From Hippasteria phrygiana (lineage: Eukaryota > Echinodermata > Asteroidea > Valvatida > Goniasteridae), in contig JAZGUH010000153.1 of the NCBI GenBank assembly GCA_037893225.1, positions 2,170,001 through 2,234,000 on the forward strand: 64,000 nucleotides of DNA, read 5' to 3'. Below the pieces are notes generated by a model. It made no database searches. It saw only the letters and a list, made by a program, of their open reading frames with translations, and was not told the DNA's origin. Each line of letters begins with the position of its first letter. Position 1 is the stretch's first letter. Shown here in pieces: positions 45,314 through 56,720 of this stretch. The position numbers and the translations under genes were made by a program.

Positions 45314-45525
45314 CCCCTTGCGTACGGATGACGCCAAATGGCGCAACAAAAACAGTGGCACCAGGTCGGATGACACCATTTGCCGCTATTTGTGCAGTTT
45401 CAATCCATTGTTGGATTATTGTGTATGTTACGCTTGACTGCACAAGGACATTGTGGCCGTTTCGCTTGGCTGCACAGGCCGCCCCGGCACCCCGACGCAT
45501 CACTACGATAACCGTACTCAAGAGG
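45314..45525 (+). mobile_element. Family D MITE, copy
   Basis: Starts CCCCTTGCGTACGGATG and ends CCGTACTCAAGAGG followed by TTAA (45526-45529). The left flank is TATA rather than TTAA, one substitution away. Confidence 0.85.
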
Positions 45526-45531
45526 TTAATA

Positions 45532-45740
45532 AAATACATAGAACACTGCTAATATCAAGCTGGCGGTCATTTTGAACTGAAAATTTTGCGTCCATTTTGA
45601 ATTTCAGTGCTTGACAGCCATCTTGGAAAAAAATTAAATACATAGAACACTGCTAATATCAAGCTGGTGGTCATTTTGAACTGAAAATTTGACGTCCATT
45701 TTGAATTTCAGTGCTTGACAGCCATCTTGGAAAAAAATAA
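45532..45740 (+). repeat. 104-bp tandem duplication
   Basis: AAATACATAGAACACTGC starts at 45532 and again at 45636. Each unit contains GGTCATTTTGAACTGAAAAT, TCCATTTTGAATTTCAGTG and GACAGCCATCTTGGAAAAAA, with only a few differences. It directly follows the family D element. Confidence 0.9.
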
Positions 45741-46974
45741 AAAGGCCCTCATTCTTCTCTTTTTGAAAAAAACCTGAATGGTCAGCTGGTGTTTTTTCTT
45801 TACTTGGCCTTATGTTCTTGGCACATAATACAGTCACTCAAAGTGTTCAGATACACATTAATTTCTGCCTCATTATGTATGAAAATGTTGAGACAGACAA
45901 AAGCTCATATGAACAGACAGCATAGCTACAATAATGAGGCAGTAAATCTGCTACACCAAGGCTCAAATAACCATACATGGAACATCATCAGTAAGGAAAA
46001 GTGGAAGAAAAAAAACGCGGTTATTGTCCCTGCCCACTTGCTTTTTTAGACACTCCATGCCCTTTTTCCCCCTTAGGAAAAAAAACCAACCCTGTTTAGT
46101 AAGTTTCCTGCTCGCTTCCTTTTTAGTGGCCTCATTTGTTGTCTTTTCTCAAAGAAAATCTATAAAAAAAATGCAAAAGGAAGAGAAGAAATTCCTCTCC
46201 TCCAATCTCCATGAATTAATTTAGTGAACAGAAAATGTAAAACAAATGAAAAATACTTCCTGACAGGCACTAAAAATATATAAGTAAAAAAAAGGGCAGT
46301 TCTCTTTTTTGAAAAAAAAAGTATGATGCTAAAAAAAAAATTTTAATTTATTTATAAATTTACATGTATGTAGTTATTTTACCTACATGTGATTCGTTAA
46401 ATGCTCGGCCATGAGCTGAACATGAGGATAAATGAAGGGAAATTTAATTTGTGGACCTTGTATGTGTGTACACATGATGCGCACAACGCCCTTGGGTTTT
46501 TTTTTTTACTTCAGGGTTGTACGATGTACATTGTGTATGTAGCTTACTGTACATGTACAGTGATTGGCAAATGTCGTCATGGGATTTTTTAGTACAGTCG
46601 CCTCTGAGTCATACAGGAAATTTCCTCTTACTTTCACACTATCCTTTGCGTCTGCTTTATGTTTGATAAAGACCCAACTCTAGTGACTGGGACTCTAAAA
46701 TTGTGATATCCTACATGTATATCCTAGCACTCCAGAGACAGTTGCGTCGTTAACTCCATACTTGTTTCTTGTAGACAAACGAATGAGGGCGCCCTGTGAA
46801 ATCCAATGATCTCTACATTTCACAAATGCAGGGTGTTCATTGAAATTTGGCCGAATAAATAATAAAAATAATAATAATAATAATAATAACATAACATCAC
46901 CAGCAGTAAGCTGGTCATAAATCCCTCTGTTTTGGTCTAACCAGTAACCACGAGATGCTGTGAACAATTCAAGG
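45741..46974. other. Unannotated sequence
   Basis: No coding exon is recognised, although the host membrane-protein gene may have upstream exons here. (AAT)n lies at about 46854-46890. Confidence 0.35.
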
Positions 46975-46997
46975 CCCCCCCCCCCCCCCCCCCCCCC
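46975..46997. repeat. Poly-C tract
   Basis: A 23-base uninterrupted C run. Confidence 0.9.
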
Positions 46998-47189
46998 AGT
47001 GAATGATGTGAAGGTAAAGAACTATCTGGGGTAATTTTCCAGCTCACATGCCCTCCAGATCTATTTACTAGTTTGTTGGTTGTTTATCCAGCAAGGAACG
47101 AGTATGGAGTTGAAACATGGAGCCCTCCGATCCCTGCAGTGGCATGTAACTATGGGGGAGGGGGGAGGGGGGTGCCGGCCAGTTTTGTA

Positions 47190-47310
47190 ACCAAGTCATT
47201 TTTTCTCAAGTCAAATCACAAGTCAAATGTTCACAATTCAAGTCAAGTCAAGTCGCAAGTCATTTTTTCAAGTCAAGTAACAAGTCTCCAGTCAAGTGTT
47301 GAACATAGTG
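47190..47310 (+). repeat. AAGTC minisatellite, block 1
   Basis: Irregular repeats of CAAGTCAAGTCGCAAGTCA. A second block at 47545-47640 has the same units; the ~235 bp between them do not. Confidence 0.85.
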
Positions 47311-47544
47311 AATTATAAAGTAAAATTCCAATGACAAATTACTACTTATAGGCTGGCATGCATAGCTCTGGCACACGTGCACTGTACAAATCAACCTGGC
47401 ATCTTGACGATTCTCCATGCGGTCAGCCAGCGCTACGGTCCCGCATACCGACATTGTACAATGTACTGGACGTGTTTTTTTTGTTCAACTGATGTGTGTA
47501 TGCCTAAAAGTTTGTGTTTATTTGAACAGAAGTGTTAATGTCAG

Positions 47545-47640
47545 CAAGTCAAATTTATTCAAGTCAAGTCGAGTCACAAGTCATGTTCTTTTAAGTCAAG
47601 TCAAGTCGCAAGTCAAAATAGCAACTTGAGTCAGAGTTAG
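47545..47640 (+). repeat. AAGTC minisatellite, block 2
   Basis: Same units as block 1 (TTCAAGTCAAGTCGAGTCAC, AAGTCAAGTCAAGTCGC). Either a single array was split or both derive from one dispersed family. Confidence 0.85.
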
Positions 47641-48278
47641 GACGTCCGTGACCCCCGGGTTCCCCTCCCCCCCCCCCCCATTTTAAATCTTAAAATGAAT
47701 TTAAAAAAATATACAAGCCGCAGTTCATTTACTTTCACTGCCCCCTTGAAAAAATGTGTGCACCCCAGGTGCCCCCCAGAAGTTTCAGTCCAGTTACATG
47801 TACATGTTCGTCACTGCCTTCCTGGAGCACATGATACATGTGTATGTAAGATCTATCGCAGTTCTCACTGTGAACAAGTAACAATGGATTTAGTGCCAAG
47901 TAACAATGGATGTTTATTGTTGGTGCATCGTTTATATTTTGTTAGATGTTCACAGTGTCTAGTGTTCCAAGCTAAGACTGACCAAAATCTTCTTGAAGTT
48001 TGTTTCAGAAAACAACAGTTGTTCTAAAAAATAATATTTATGGATCATGTGTTGACCCCCATTAGGAGTACATTTTGTCTGGCATCCATAATTAATTCAA
48101 TTCAGTTTCAATGCCATTTATTTGCTGAACTTCACATTTCACTAGTCAGGGATACATGCACCCGTAGGCTTGGTACATGTTACTGAATTTCAGTTATATT
48201 TGTTTAATCTTTGCAGGGTTTATTATATTTTTTCATCCTAGATGAAACCCTTACTCAAAATTCTTTTCTTTTCTGCAG
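47641..48278. other. Unannotated sequence upstream of exon 1
   Basis: Probably intron of the membrane-protein gene. The acceptor of the next exon is preceded by the pyrimidine tract TTCTTTTCTTTTCTGCAG. Confidence 0.4.
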
Positions 48279-48339
48279 GTTTATGCCGTAGTTGCTGTAG
48301 GACTGTCTGCCTATGGCATTCACAACTATCTTAGCTATG
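48279..48339 (+). CDS. Multi-pass membrane protein, exon a (internal)
   Basis: A 61-bp exon lies between acceptor TTTTCTGCAG and donor GTGAGTAC. Only the frame beginning GTT is open, giving VYAVVAVGLSAYGIHNYLSY plus one base of the next codon. The peptide is hydrophobic and reads as a membrane segment. It joins in phase with the exon at 52285: 61 + 146 = 207 bp, 69 codons. The preceding exon must end in phase 0 and was not found in the window. I do not recognise the family. Host gene status is inferred from paired splice sites, phase consistency and absence of repeats within the exons. Confidence 0.7.
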
Positions 48340-48402
48340 GTGAGTACTTGTAGATTCACTTGATCAGCGAGGTTCTCCAAAGTCGGGATCTGGGGGCTCA
48401 GA

Positions 48403-48430
48403 ATGCCCCAGAATGCCCCAGAATGCCCCA
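48403..48430 (+). repeat. Three copies of an 11-bp unit
   Basis: CAGAATGCCCC repeats three times in the intron after exon a. Confidence 0.85.
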
Positions 48431-49157
48431 TTCATGCGTGAACTGGTCTTGGGGGAACACTCCTCATTAGGCAGAAAAAGACATTTTCAAAATCTCACCT
48501 TTTACCACAGAAAATGAACAAGTTTTATTAAAATCATTGTCTTTAACCAATTCGCGTCGGAGGACGAGTTAACACGCACTGGCTGTTTTTATACACGGGC
48601 ACGGCTGACGGGTTAAAACGTCGAGCTTGCCTCGACTCACCTCCGGGTGACGTCGCAACACGCTAATCCGTCATTTGTTTTGTACACACACACAAAGTCC
48701 GAGAAGTCTGTGGAGGCGGACCATGTGTTGAACTTGAACTTGGCTGCTGTGCACGGCCTGTTGTTCTACAATTTACGCTCCGGTGGGCGCACCCGGAATA
48801 TTGAAATATATGAGGTTTCAGCAAGAAATATTGTACAAATACTGTTGAAATAACTCTTGCAAATCAGTATTTGTGGTGTTTGGTTGTAGTATGAGAAATT
48901 GGCTGCTAGCCTATATTTTGCCTTTTTTGAAAATTGAAATTTTCGGCAAAAATAATCCTGGCGCAAACTGGTTAAGGGCAACACAATTTTTTTTTTGGGC
49001 CCCAGAGAGTCACATATTTGGTCAAGAATGCACCAGATAAACATGTACATAAAGAGCAGCCTCCTATTGCATGTAACTCTTGTACAAACCCCACTTGGCC
49101 TTGACGAGGCCTCCCCCAGTCTATTGCAATCCTGTAAACGTCCTCTAATTTCCTGAG
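48431..49157. other. Intronic sequence without recognised feature
   Basis: No additional exon or repeat boundary is recognised within this part of the long intron. Confidence 0.4.
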
Positions 49158-49161
49158 TTAA

Positions 49162-49591
49162 AGATGATGTTGATTGCTGAGAGAATTCTGCGTCATTTAA
49201 AAAAGAAATTTATGTAGATTGCATATTGTAAAATCAAACAAATCAAATTATTTCTGACTTTTGAGAGCTATTTTTATCAAGTCCCCGCTGGTGCCATTTG
49301 TCTAAAAGTCGTCGCTGCAGGCAGCAAACAAATCGATGTCATAGGACGAACTCCGCTTTTGTGTCTAGTGCTAGACACAAAAGGGGGGGTTCGTCCTATG
49401 AAAATGCTGCCCGCAGTGATGACTTTTAGACAAATGGCACCAGCGGGCTAGAGGAGACTTGTTACAAATAGCTCTCAAAAGTCACTTTTTTGGTATTTCA
49501 TAGCAGAAATAATTTTTGTTTGATTTTACAATATGCAATCTATATAAAAATGAAAAATGAGGCAGACTTCTCTCAGAAATCAACATCATCT
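49162..49591. mobile_element. TTAA-flanked foldback element in intron
   Basis: A 430-bp palindromic element starts AGATGATGTTGATTGCTGAG and ends with the inverse CTCTCAGAAATCAACATC then ATCT. TTAA flanks both ends (49158-49161 and 49592-49595). The arms meet around GTCTAGTGCTAGAC, so nearly the whole element forms one hairpin. Partial copies occur at 49778-49830 and 51310-51460. No coding sequence. Confidence 0.85.
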
Positions 49592-49599
49592 TTAAGCAG

Positions 49600-50472
49600 G
49601 GTGCCGGGAGTTGCAAAGACCCTACTAAGACACGTCATCCTGGGCAGGCAGGACCCATGATCAGCAAGAAAAGGAAGCACATGTTAGTGTGTAAGGGAGG
49701 GGGGGAGATAGAGGACACAGCTTGAAATTTTATGGGCAAAGGCTCTTGATGTTTAGTTGTTGTTTGTCTTTGAAAAGGATGTTGATTGCTGAGAGAAATC
49801 TGCATGATTTTGTAATTTTATGTGCATTAGGAATGTGACAGATGACTTCTTAAAAAAATTCCAGAGATGACAATGACGTAACGTGATGTAATCTGGCCTT
49901 GTTATTATACTCAACTACGATAATGTGCTGAAGTGCGATGGTTCAATCTGCATTTAACATAAACCAAAATACAATTTATAAATACCTAATAATAATTTTG
50001 TCAACATGTACCTTTAAAATAACTATCAAACAACACTGATTATAATATGAACTGATAATTAAATTGACTGATTTGATATCCCAAATCATGAATGTGTCCA
50101 TTGTGAATCTCTTTTAAATTTCTAACCTGTCTATACATGTGCATGTACTTTGTGTTTGTCTATCTCAACTTATATCCACCTAATTTACAAATGTACCCTA
50201 AAGCATCCATGTACAAATGTATTACCTTAAATTTCATCACTAAGTTGTCTATATGACTGTAATAATCCATATAAAATTATCTAAATCTACGTGTAACATG
50301 GGAATTCTGTTATACAATCACTATTAATGTATTCAGCATGCATCGCCGGTCATATCAATTTTGTGCTCGAAAGAGACAAAATATTATTGTATCTGAAGAC
50401 TGTTATTCCTACCTCCCCCCCCCCCCCCTATATACAAAATAAACTTGGACTCTTTATCTAAATTTCCATATG
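49600..50472. other. Intronic sequence
   Basis: Contains a terminal fragment of the preceding foldback family (AAAAGGATGTTGATTGCTGA at ~49776) and a C tract at about 50416. No exon is recognised. Confidence 0.4.
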
Positions 50473-50480
50473 ATCAGAAA

Positions 50481-51077
50481 TAGGGGTGTGCATTTACGGG
50501 TAGTAAAAGAACTGGGTACCCGATTAAAAAGAAATACGGGTACCCGGGTACCCGTTAAAGAAACCCAACCCAAAACTTCCAATCCCGGAAGTTGCAATAA
50601 TGTCTTTCTCTGAGATTCAAAAGTCTGATTTCAGACAAAAGTCTGAAAAATATCATGCCTGTCCAGTAAACATGATCACTTCTCCGCCATTACATGTTCC
50701 GGTACGTGCATGCGCCGGCATATCACAAAAGACAGAAGCTTTATACAGTTGTATTCATTGTGGCATGCTATTATGTCTGGTCGAGGCTCTTTATCCATAT
50801 CAGACTACAAAAACCACAACTGGTAAATTCCCTTTATTGTCGATTTTCGTGAGCGTCACGGTCATAAACATGAAATCTGTGCTGGTTTCCCATGTAGTCG
50901 GGTTTTAATTTTGAAAATTCCCGACAAATAACATTTGAAACCTTTCCTTTTTCATTTTCTGGGAAGTTACTAAGAGATAAATGTAAAGTTGTACGGGTAC
51001 TCGATTCCATAATCTGGAACCGGTTCCTGACATGAACGGTCGGGTACTCGGGTACCCGGTTCCGATGCACACCCCTA
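50481..51077. mobile_element. hAT MITE with perfect 8-bp target duplication
   Basis: Ends TAGGGGTGTGCAT and ATGCACACCCCTA are perfect inverses over 13 bp. ATCAGAAA lies directly outside both (50473-50480 and 51078-51085), an exact 8-bp duplication. Just inside each end are GGGTACCCGGGTACCCG-type motifs. Small frames inside have no recognisable transposase motif. 597 bp; non-autonomous. Confidence 0.93.
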
Positions 51078-51309
51078 ATCAGAAAGTACTCACAACATTG
51101 GGTGCATCAAAAACGAAGCAAAATCAATGGAATATTTTGGCGAATTTTCACTAGTGACAGAAAAATATGACGGAATGGTGCGCTTGGAGTACCCTCTGGT
51201 GATCGACCAGAATCCTCGCCTCCGACGTCACTCCACTCATCACTTGAACATTTTTCTAGCTGGAACAAGGGTATATAACAATAAAACGGATTTGTTTCTG
51301 CCATGAAAT

Positions 51310-51460
51310 AATCAAAAAGTTAGTTTTGAGAGTTGTTTATATCAAGTCCCGTGAAGCTCACAGGTGCCATTTGTCTACAAGTTGTAACTGCGGGCAGGAA
51401 ATAAATCTGACATGAGATGAAGTCCCCTTTCTTCGTAGTGGTAGACGCAAGGCCATGGGT
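51310..51460. mobile_element. Fragment of the TTAA foldback family
   Basis: Matches the arm of 49162-49591 through TTGAGAGTTGTTTATATCAA, CAGGTGCCATTTGTCTACAA and GAAGTCCCC, with many substitutions. Confidence 0.7.
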
Positions 51461-51986
51461 TAACCTGTAATACATACATGTACATATATGTGTGATGATT
51501 CACTCCAAGGCAGCCCCATGTGGGGGTCTTGTTTACGACGTTTCACACTATCTGGTCACATGAGGGTGAAAAAGTTCTGCATGTATAGACTGATAGAGTA
51601 CCGAAGTCTGACGTCAGTTGGCGCGACAACTTGCTCCAAACAAACAGAGATTTCGGCTGTTCCTTTGTTAACAGCCAGTTTCAAACATTGCTTGTCATCA
51701 AAATGCTATCATGTGGCCCCTTTAACCCCTTGTCCAGCTGATTGATTTTATATTTTTTTGGGGGGGGGGTGCTGTGCAGCCAAGCATAAACAAACAAAAT
51801 GCACCACACTGTATAGAGTATGCCTATTCATTGCCCTTTGAGCCCCTCCCCCCCCCCTTGTTTAAGAAAGCTCCATCTATTCATTACACTCCCATTCAAG
51901 AACAATATAGTTGAAACATGAATGGATTGAGTATGCACAGGAATGCGCATACTAGACGCTATGGCCGTCGTTCGTATTCAAGACGT
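51461..51986. other. Intronic sequence
   Basis: G tract at about 51760 and C tract at about 51848. No exon is recognised. Confidence 0.35.
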
Positions 51987-51990
51987 TTAA

Positions 51991-52200
51991 CCCCTTGCAT
52001 ACAGATGATACCTTATGGTGTAAAAAATAAGTGCCACCAGGCCGGATGACGCCATTTGCCGCCGTTTGTGCAGTTTCAATCCATTGTTGGATTATTGTTT
52101 ATGATACGCTTGACTGCACAAACACATTGTAGCGGTTTGCTTGGCTGCCAGAACCGCCGCGACACCTTGATGTCTCCCGTAAAATACCGTGCTCAAGCGG
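51991..52200 (+). mobile_element. Family D MITE, TTAA on both sides
   Basis: The best-bounded copy: TTAA at 51987-51990 and 52201-52204, left end CCCCTTGCATACAG, right end CCGTGCTCAAGCGG. Length 210 bp. It sits 84 bp upstream of exon b. Confidence 0.9.
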
Positions 52201-52284
52201 TTAAGCGCCCTTGCTCACAGAGCAGTCTGCATGCATTTCATCCATGAATTTTTCACCCTGGACATTTTGTCCTTGTTTCCACAG

Positions 52285-52430
52285 GGAATCGTTTACTCTC
52301 TAACGAGACAGCTCTCAGCATTGAGCTCAGCACAGAGTATCGCATTCTGAACATAGCCAACTGCGTAGACGTCGCCCTCTATGCCGTACTACTACTCTCC
52401 GTGGTTCTCGTGCTCCTTGGGGTCAAGCAG
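52285..52430 (+). CDS. Multi-pass membrane protein, exon b
   Basis: A 146-bp exon lies between acceptor TTTCCACAG and donor GTATGTTT. Joined in phase to exon a it reads GNRLLSNETALSIELSTEYR, then ILNIANCVDVALYAVLLLSV, then VLVLLGVKQ. NET is an N-glycosylation sequon in what would be a short extracytoplasmic loop, followed by a ~22-residue hydrophobic stretch ending in charged Lys-Gln. It ends in phase 0. Codon use is C/G-rich at third positions, unlike the surrounding AT-rich repeats, supporting real coding sequence. Family not recognised. Confidence 0.75.
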
Positions 52431-52961
52431 GTATGTTTAAAGGCATTTCCTTGAGAAAAATTGACTTGGCTTTGAAAGCAATTTTCGATAAGTTCTTTAT
52501 TAGAGTGCCACAAAACTAAATTGGTCTCAAATGAAAGCGGAAGGAGAGTTTTATCCTTTTAATGGTATTCCAGCTGCGTAGATTTTCATGTACATGTATA
52601 ACCTGAGCAACTATCAGTTTTTAGACAAGAAGTGGGGAGCATTTAAGCAAACAAATAGTAAAATTCTTCCAAAAGGTTAGAGCCACATTTTCAAGTACAT
52701 GTAAATGGCCGAGCACTTGTTTTAACACTTTGAAATTCTGGAAATTTAAACTTATTTGGAATACGTGTACATACATGCATTTGTGGCGTATACATGTTCA
52801 AACAATTCTTAGGTTTGAAACTCTAGTATTTTTTTCCCAAGCAGTCCAGGAGTTTACAAACCTGCCTGTCCACGTGTGGTGTAATTTTAAAGGAAAACAT
52901 ATTCCCAATTGCATATATGTATGAACATTGAAGAAATGCTAAATTAACCCTAACCCCCTAG
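52431..52961. other. Intron between exons b and c
   Basis: 530 bp of AT-rich sequence ending in CTAACCCCCTAG. No repeat boundary is recognised. Confidence 0.5.
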
Positions 52962-53046
52962 GCATTTTTACTTGGAAGTTTCCTCAACCTGTCAATATCC
53001 AACACTGTGCAGTATACCTATGGCACATTCTTTGGACATACATTGT
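52962..53046 (+). CDS. Multi-pass membrane protein, exon c
   Basis: An 85-bp exon begins after CCCCCTAG and continues the frame: AFLLGSFLNLSISNTVQYTY, then GTFFGHTL and one base. It contains another hydrophobic start and an N-L-S sequon. The proposed donor GTAAGC at 53047 overlaps the TA target site and first bases of the transposon at 53050, so the exon end is less certain than for exons a and b. If read through, the frame meets a stop inside the transposon within about 20 codons. No downstream exon is found. Confidence 0.6.
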
Positions 53047-53049
53047 GTA

Positions 53050-53738
53050 AGCCGTGTCCGCACTGGACTTTTTTTGGAAGGTTTTACCGAGACAATGGTA
53101 AAATGATCAATGGTTAAATGTGACCACTGTCCGCACTTGGACATTTGACACGGGAAAATTTTACCGAGACCGTGGTAGAAGTAACCGAGCTGTCAGTATA
53201 ACGACTCATCATGAGGGCGCTTTGCATGACGTTTACATCCGTTGTCGTACTTTCTTTCGTCGTAAGACCATGGAGGAATTGTAAGACACGACGTTGACGT
53301 CCTTCATTATCATCTGGGAATGATAAACTGGTAGCACCGATCAAACTTCCGACTGTATTAAATCTGCCATGACTGTGACCAAAAGAGGAACAGCGCACTG
53401 GAATTTGGAAACTTGCCACATGTGCCTCGCCGCGGTTAAACAATGCAAAGCGCATGCGTGGTGTCCCTGTGTGTAGCATGACCTCGCACTCAGGCCGGAT
53501 GTACGCTTTCCTGAGCCGCTTTTACCGACTCGCACTGTCCGCACTGGACTTATCGTCTCGGGAAAAGTTACCTGGTCAGTTTTCCTGGGCAGCAGTTGCC
53601 CAGTAGAAGTAACCGCTGGACTCGGGAAAAGTAACTGAGAGGAAAACGTCCCAGTCTGTCCGCATTGGACTTAAAATGGGAAAAGTACCCATTGTCTCGG
53701 TAAGCTTTACCCAAAAAAGTCCAGTGCGGACAGGGCTT
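53050..53738. mobile_element. TA-flanked TIR element at exon c donor
   Basis: Left end AGCCGTGTCCGCACTGGACT, right end the inverse, AGTCCAGTGCGGACAGGGCT then T, with TA outside each (53048-53049 and 53739-53740). The TIR continues inward through TTTTGG and ACCGAGACAATGG. Internal segments repeat GTCCGCACTGGACTT, TACCGAGAC and GGGAAAAGTAAC several times. No transposase frame. Confidence 0.82.
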
Positions 53739-53740
53739 TA

Positions 53741-54410
53741 GACAATTTGAGGCATACAATGTAGTTCCATGTAAAGTAATGGTGCCAAGGTGCTATAGTC
53801 CTGACCCATCAAATTAGCACAGCCTGCTGTTGGAGTTTGTAATGCTTGGGGTAGTTATTAATCCTAACTTCCTTTAGTGGTTTTCATATATGGCCCTGCT
53901 AAATACAACAAAATCCAACAGCAAATTTGGTTGGATTCTGCAGTGTACACCGACACACCAGCCTTGGCATTTTGCAGCTACCCTGCTGAATCCAACAAAA
54001 TACAACAGGTATTTGTTTGTATGATGAGCCCTGCCAAATCTAGCAAAATCCAACTAGAATTTTACGAGAAGTCTGATTTCACCCTCCTATGTAAATATGA
54101 CAATCCAACAGGTATATTGTTGTATATTTAGCTTCCACCCTTCTAAATGTGAAAAATCCAACAGGTATATTTGGCTCTTTGCCAGGGTTGATAAAAATCA
54201 TGATTTATTGATTTAAACATGATTTTTTTGATTTAACCACGAATGGTACAATTTTACGATTGGCAAATGAAGCAGGATAATAATATCCAGTTGTTTGTCC
54301 TCTTTTCCCCTTGTACATTCCCCCCATTGGTCAGGATTGTGCTCACCAAGAATTTAAAACTTTCCTGGGCAAATTTTACAAGATATGTATGCTCAGAATG
54401 CTCATACGTA
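53741..54410. repeat. Diverged AATCCAACAGGTA repeats and a hAT-like end
   Basis: From about 53890 to 54175 a loose unit with CCCTGCTAAATACAACAAAA and ATCCAACAGGTATATTTG recurs four to five times. At 54183-54238 the phrase CAGGGTTGATAAAAATCATG then ATTT resembles a common hAT terminus; no matching opposite end is seen. No exon is recognised. Confidence 0.55.
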
Positions 54411-55337
54411 CAGTACAGGCCGAAATTAAGTGAACTCCTCGCGTGGCATCACGCATGAAAATAGCTATCCCACGCGTGGAAAAGGACTGTCCTTGTCGTG
54501 GAATGAGGCTCATTATCGAGGGCATTATAAATGGTTTCATCAAAACACGCGAGGGATTACCGCTGGGCCACGCGAGGGACCTGAGCACTTTCGTGTACAT
54601 TCACTCAGTAAAGTAGTTCGGTATTCGATAGTGATCATGACCGGGCTTTTAGTTTCCTTTATAAGTTGCCAAACTATATATGCAGCTGCTGTTCTGGTGA
54701 ACTGCTTGGCGGCATTACAAAGCAACAATGTGATCGGAATCTAGGGATTTAAATTACATTCCGGAGCAACAAAAGAGCAAGTTGCCAATCGTTCTGCCTT
54801 GGTTTTGGTAGTATTTATCTCACAGTTGGGAATGATGAGGCCTTGGGTACAATATCACCGTTCGGTGCTGTTTTTATACAATTTCTTGTACCAACAACTA
54901 AATTGAGAGCTACATGTACGGGTATAAATAACAAAAAGGTTTAACATTTAGAAAAGCTGAATAAAAACGATGCACTTGCAAGGAAGATCCCACGCAAATT
55001 GCACGTGAAGTGAATTATTTTGCACTACGAAATACATCCACGCAAGGGACACATGCTTGGCCACGCAAGGCCACGCGTACACAAATGACATTTTGCGTGG
55101 GGAAAACACTGCGGGGGCGCCTGGGTTTCATACATGTATCACACACGTGTTGTTGATGTGCAAAGGCATTTTTGTATTTAATTAATGCGCGTGAATGTCG
55201 TGCTGCGCTGACATGCATGCAACACGAAAAAAAAAAGGCCTGGAGTATACATTTTGTACATGTACAGAACTGATTTGAATTATTGATTCGCAACACGCAT
55301 GGCACACGCGTGTTGTGAAATCTTCCGTGGTTAAAAT

Positions 55338-55491
55338 CCCTTGCGTGCGCGTACAGATGCATGACGCCACATGGCGTAAAAAAAACAACAGTGCCACCAG
55401 GCCGGATGACGCCATTGGCCGCTGTTTGTGCAGTTTCAATCCATTGTTAGATTAATGTGTATATGTTACGCTTGACTGCACAAACACATTG
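55338..55491 (+). mobile_element. Family D MITE fragment
   Basis: Starts near TTAAAATCCCTTGCG and matches family D to CTGCACAAACACATTG; the right third is missing. Confidence 0.8.
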
Positions 55492-56720
55492 AATCAACGG
55501 ATTTTTGCAGATTTACATAAAATATCTGCGTAGTTCTGCCGTTGCTAACGTTCAGCAAGTCAGCGGATTTTCCCGCAAGTGTGCGCTCATGCCTGACCAA
55601 GTTAATGAGGCAGTCACCGACCGTGCGGTTTTGTTATGTAAACATTACTACTGAATAATGCATTACTCCGGACGTCTCTTAAAATATCGGCAGAGTCCGC
55701 GTCCTTTTGTTGAGACTCACTGGAGCACGGTATCTGACGTCTGGTGATTTTGCCTGCCCACATTGAAAACAAAGAAAATTGACAGCGGGGTGCTTGGTAT
55801 GTACTGCGGGGGACGTATTAAGCCATGAACCCCAAACATGGCGGACAGCGCCGGCACTCTGCCCTTAACTTTGCAGTGAAAGTCACCAATTAACATTAGA
55901 CAGGCGATCTATTTATAGTCTACAAAAATGTTGTCTTTCATATCCATGGTAGCAGAAAAAAATGAAAATTTTCACTAAAATTGGACCAAATTATTCCGAT
56001 TGTATTGCAAAGAAGTTGTTTTCAAAACTTAAACCACTGTTGTTACCCTTTTGGTTACCCCCCGGTGTAATTGTCCTAATTTGACTCTGAAAACTTCTCA
56101 AAATGTGTTTTTTGTACACTAAGCTATATTTAAATCTATGCAAATTAGTGGGCGTACCATTTCAACCATTCATTGAGAAATGCTTCTCTGCACTTGGGGC
56201 TGCTCACACGTGGTTCGTGCCTCCTGCCTGATGAGATATAATTGGCTCTAAATAAATCAGCCGATTCTCATCTCGCGGATTGACTGTTGGTATCTACACA
56301 ATTCGCTGGTACCCGTCGCTAGTCTAATGAGCTGGCTGAAAATTTAACTCCGTCCACATTTTACAATTTTTTTCTCCAACGCCTGGTGACATGATCACCA
56401 ACAGCAGCGGTACATTTGCAACTATTGGGAGACAGTCTTACAAGGGACCAGTCTGAAGTCGCATTCCTAGGTTTTGAGGCAAACATCCAGGGTCGACATT
56501 TTCAATTTTCGTTTTATTGCTTTATATGCTTGTTTATGTAAAATAAAACAATACTGTGCTTTCGTTTTTTTATTTTAGTACAATGTTTATAAAGGGTAAC
56601 TCACTGATAAACACCGGAATTTGTGTTTAGTTTTCGTCATAAGATTGGCTATTTTTCGATTCGTGTACATCACCATTTTGAATGCAATCATAAACTTGTT
56701 ATCAATTTAAAACTTGTGAT

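Noticed and set aside
54430..54744. 104-residue frame with a hydrophobic segment, duplicated at 61281
   Set aside because: It lies over the TIR and subterminal CACGC motifs of the 6.85-kb element, and its repetition is explained by duplication of the whole element.
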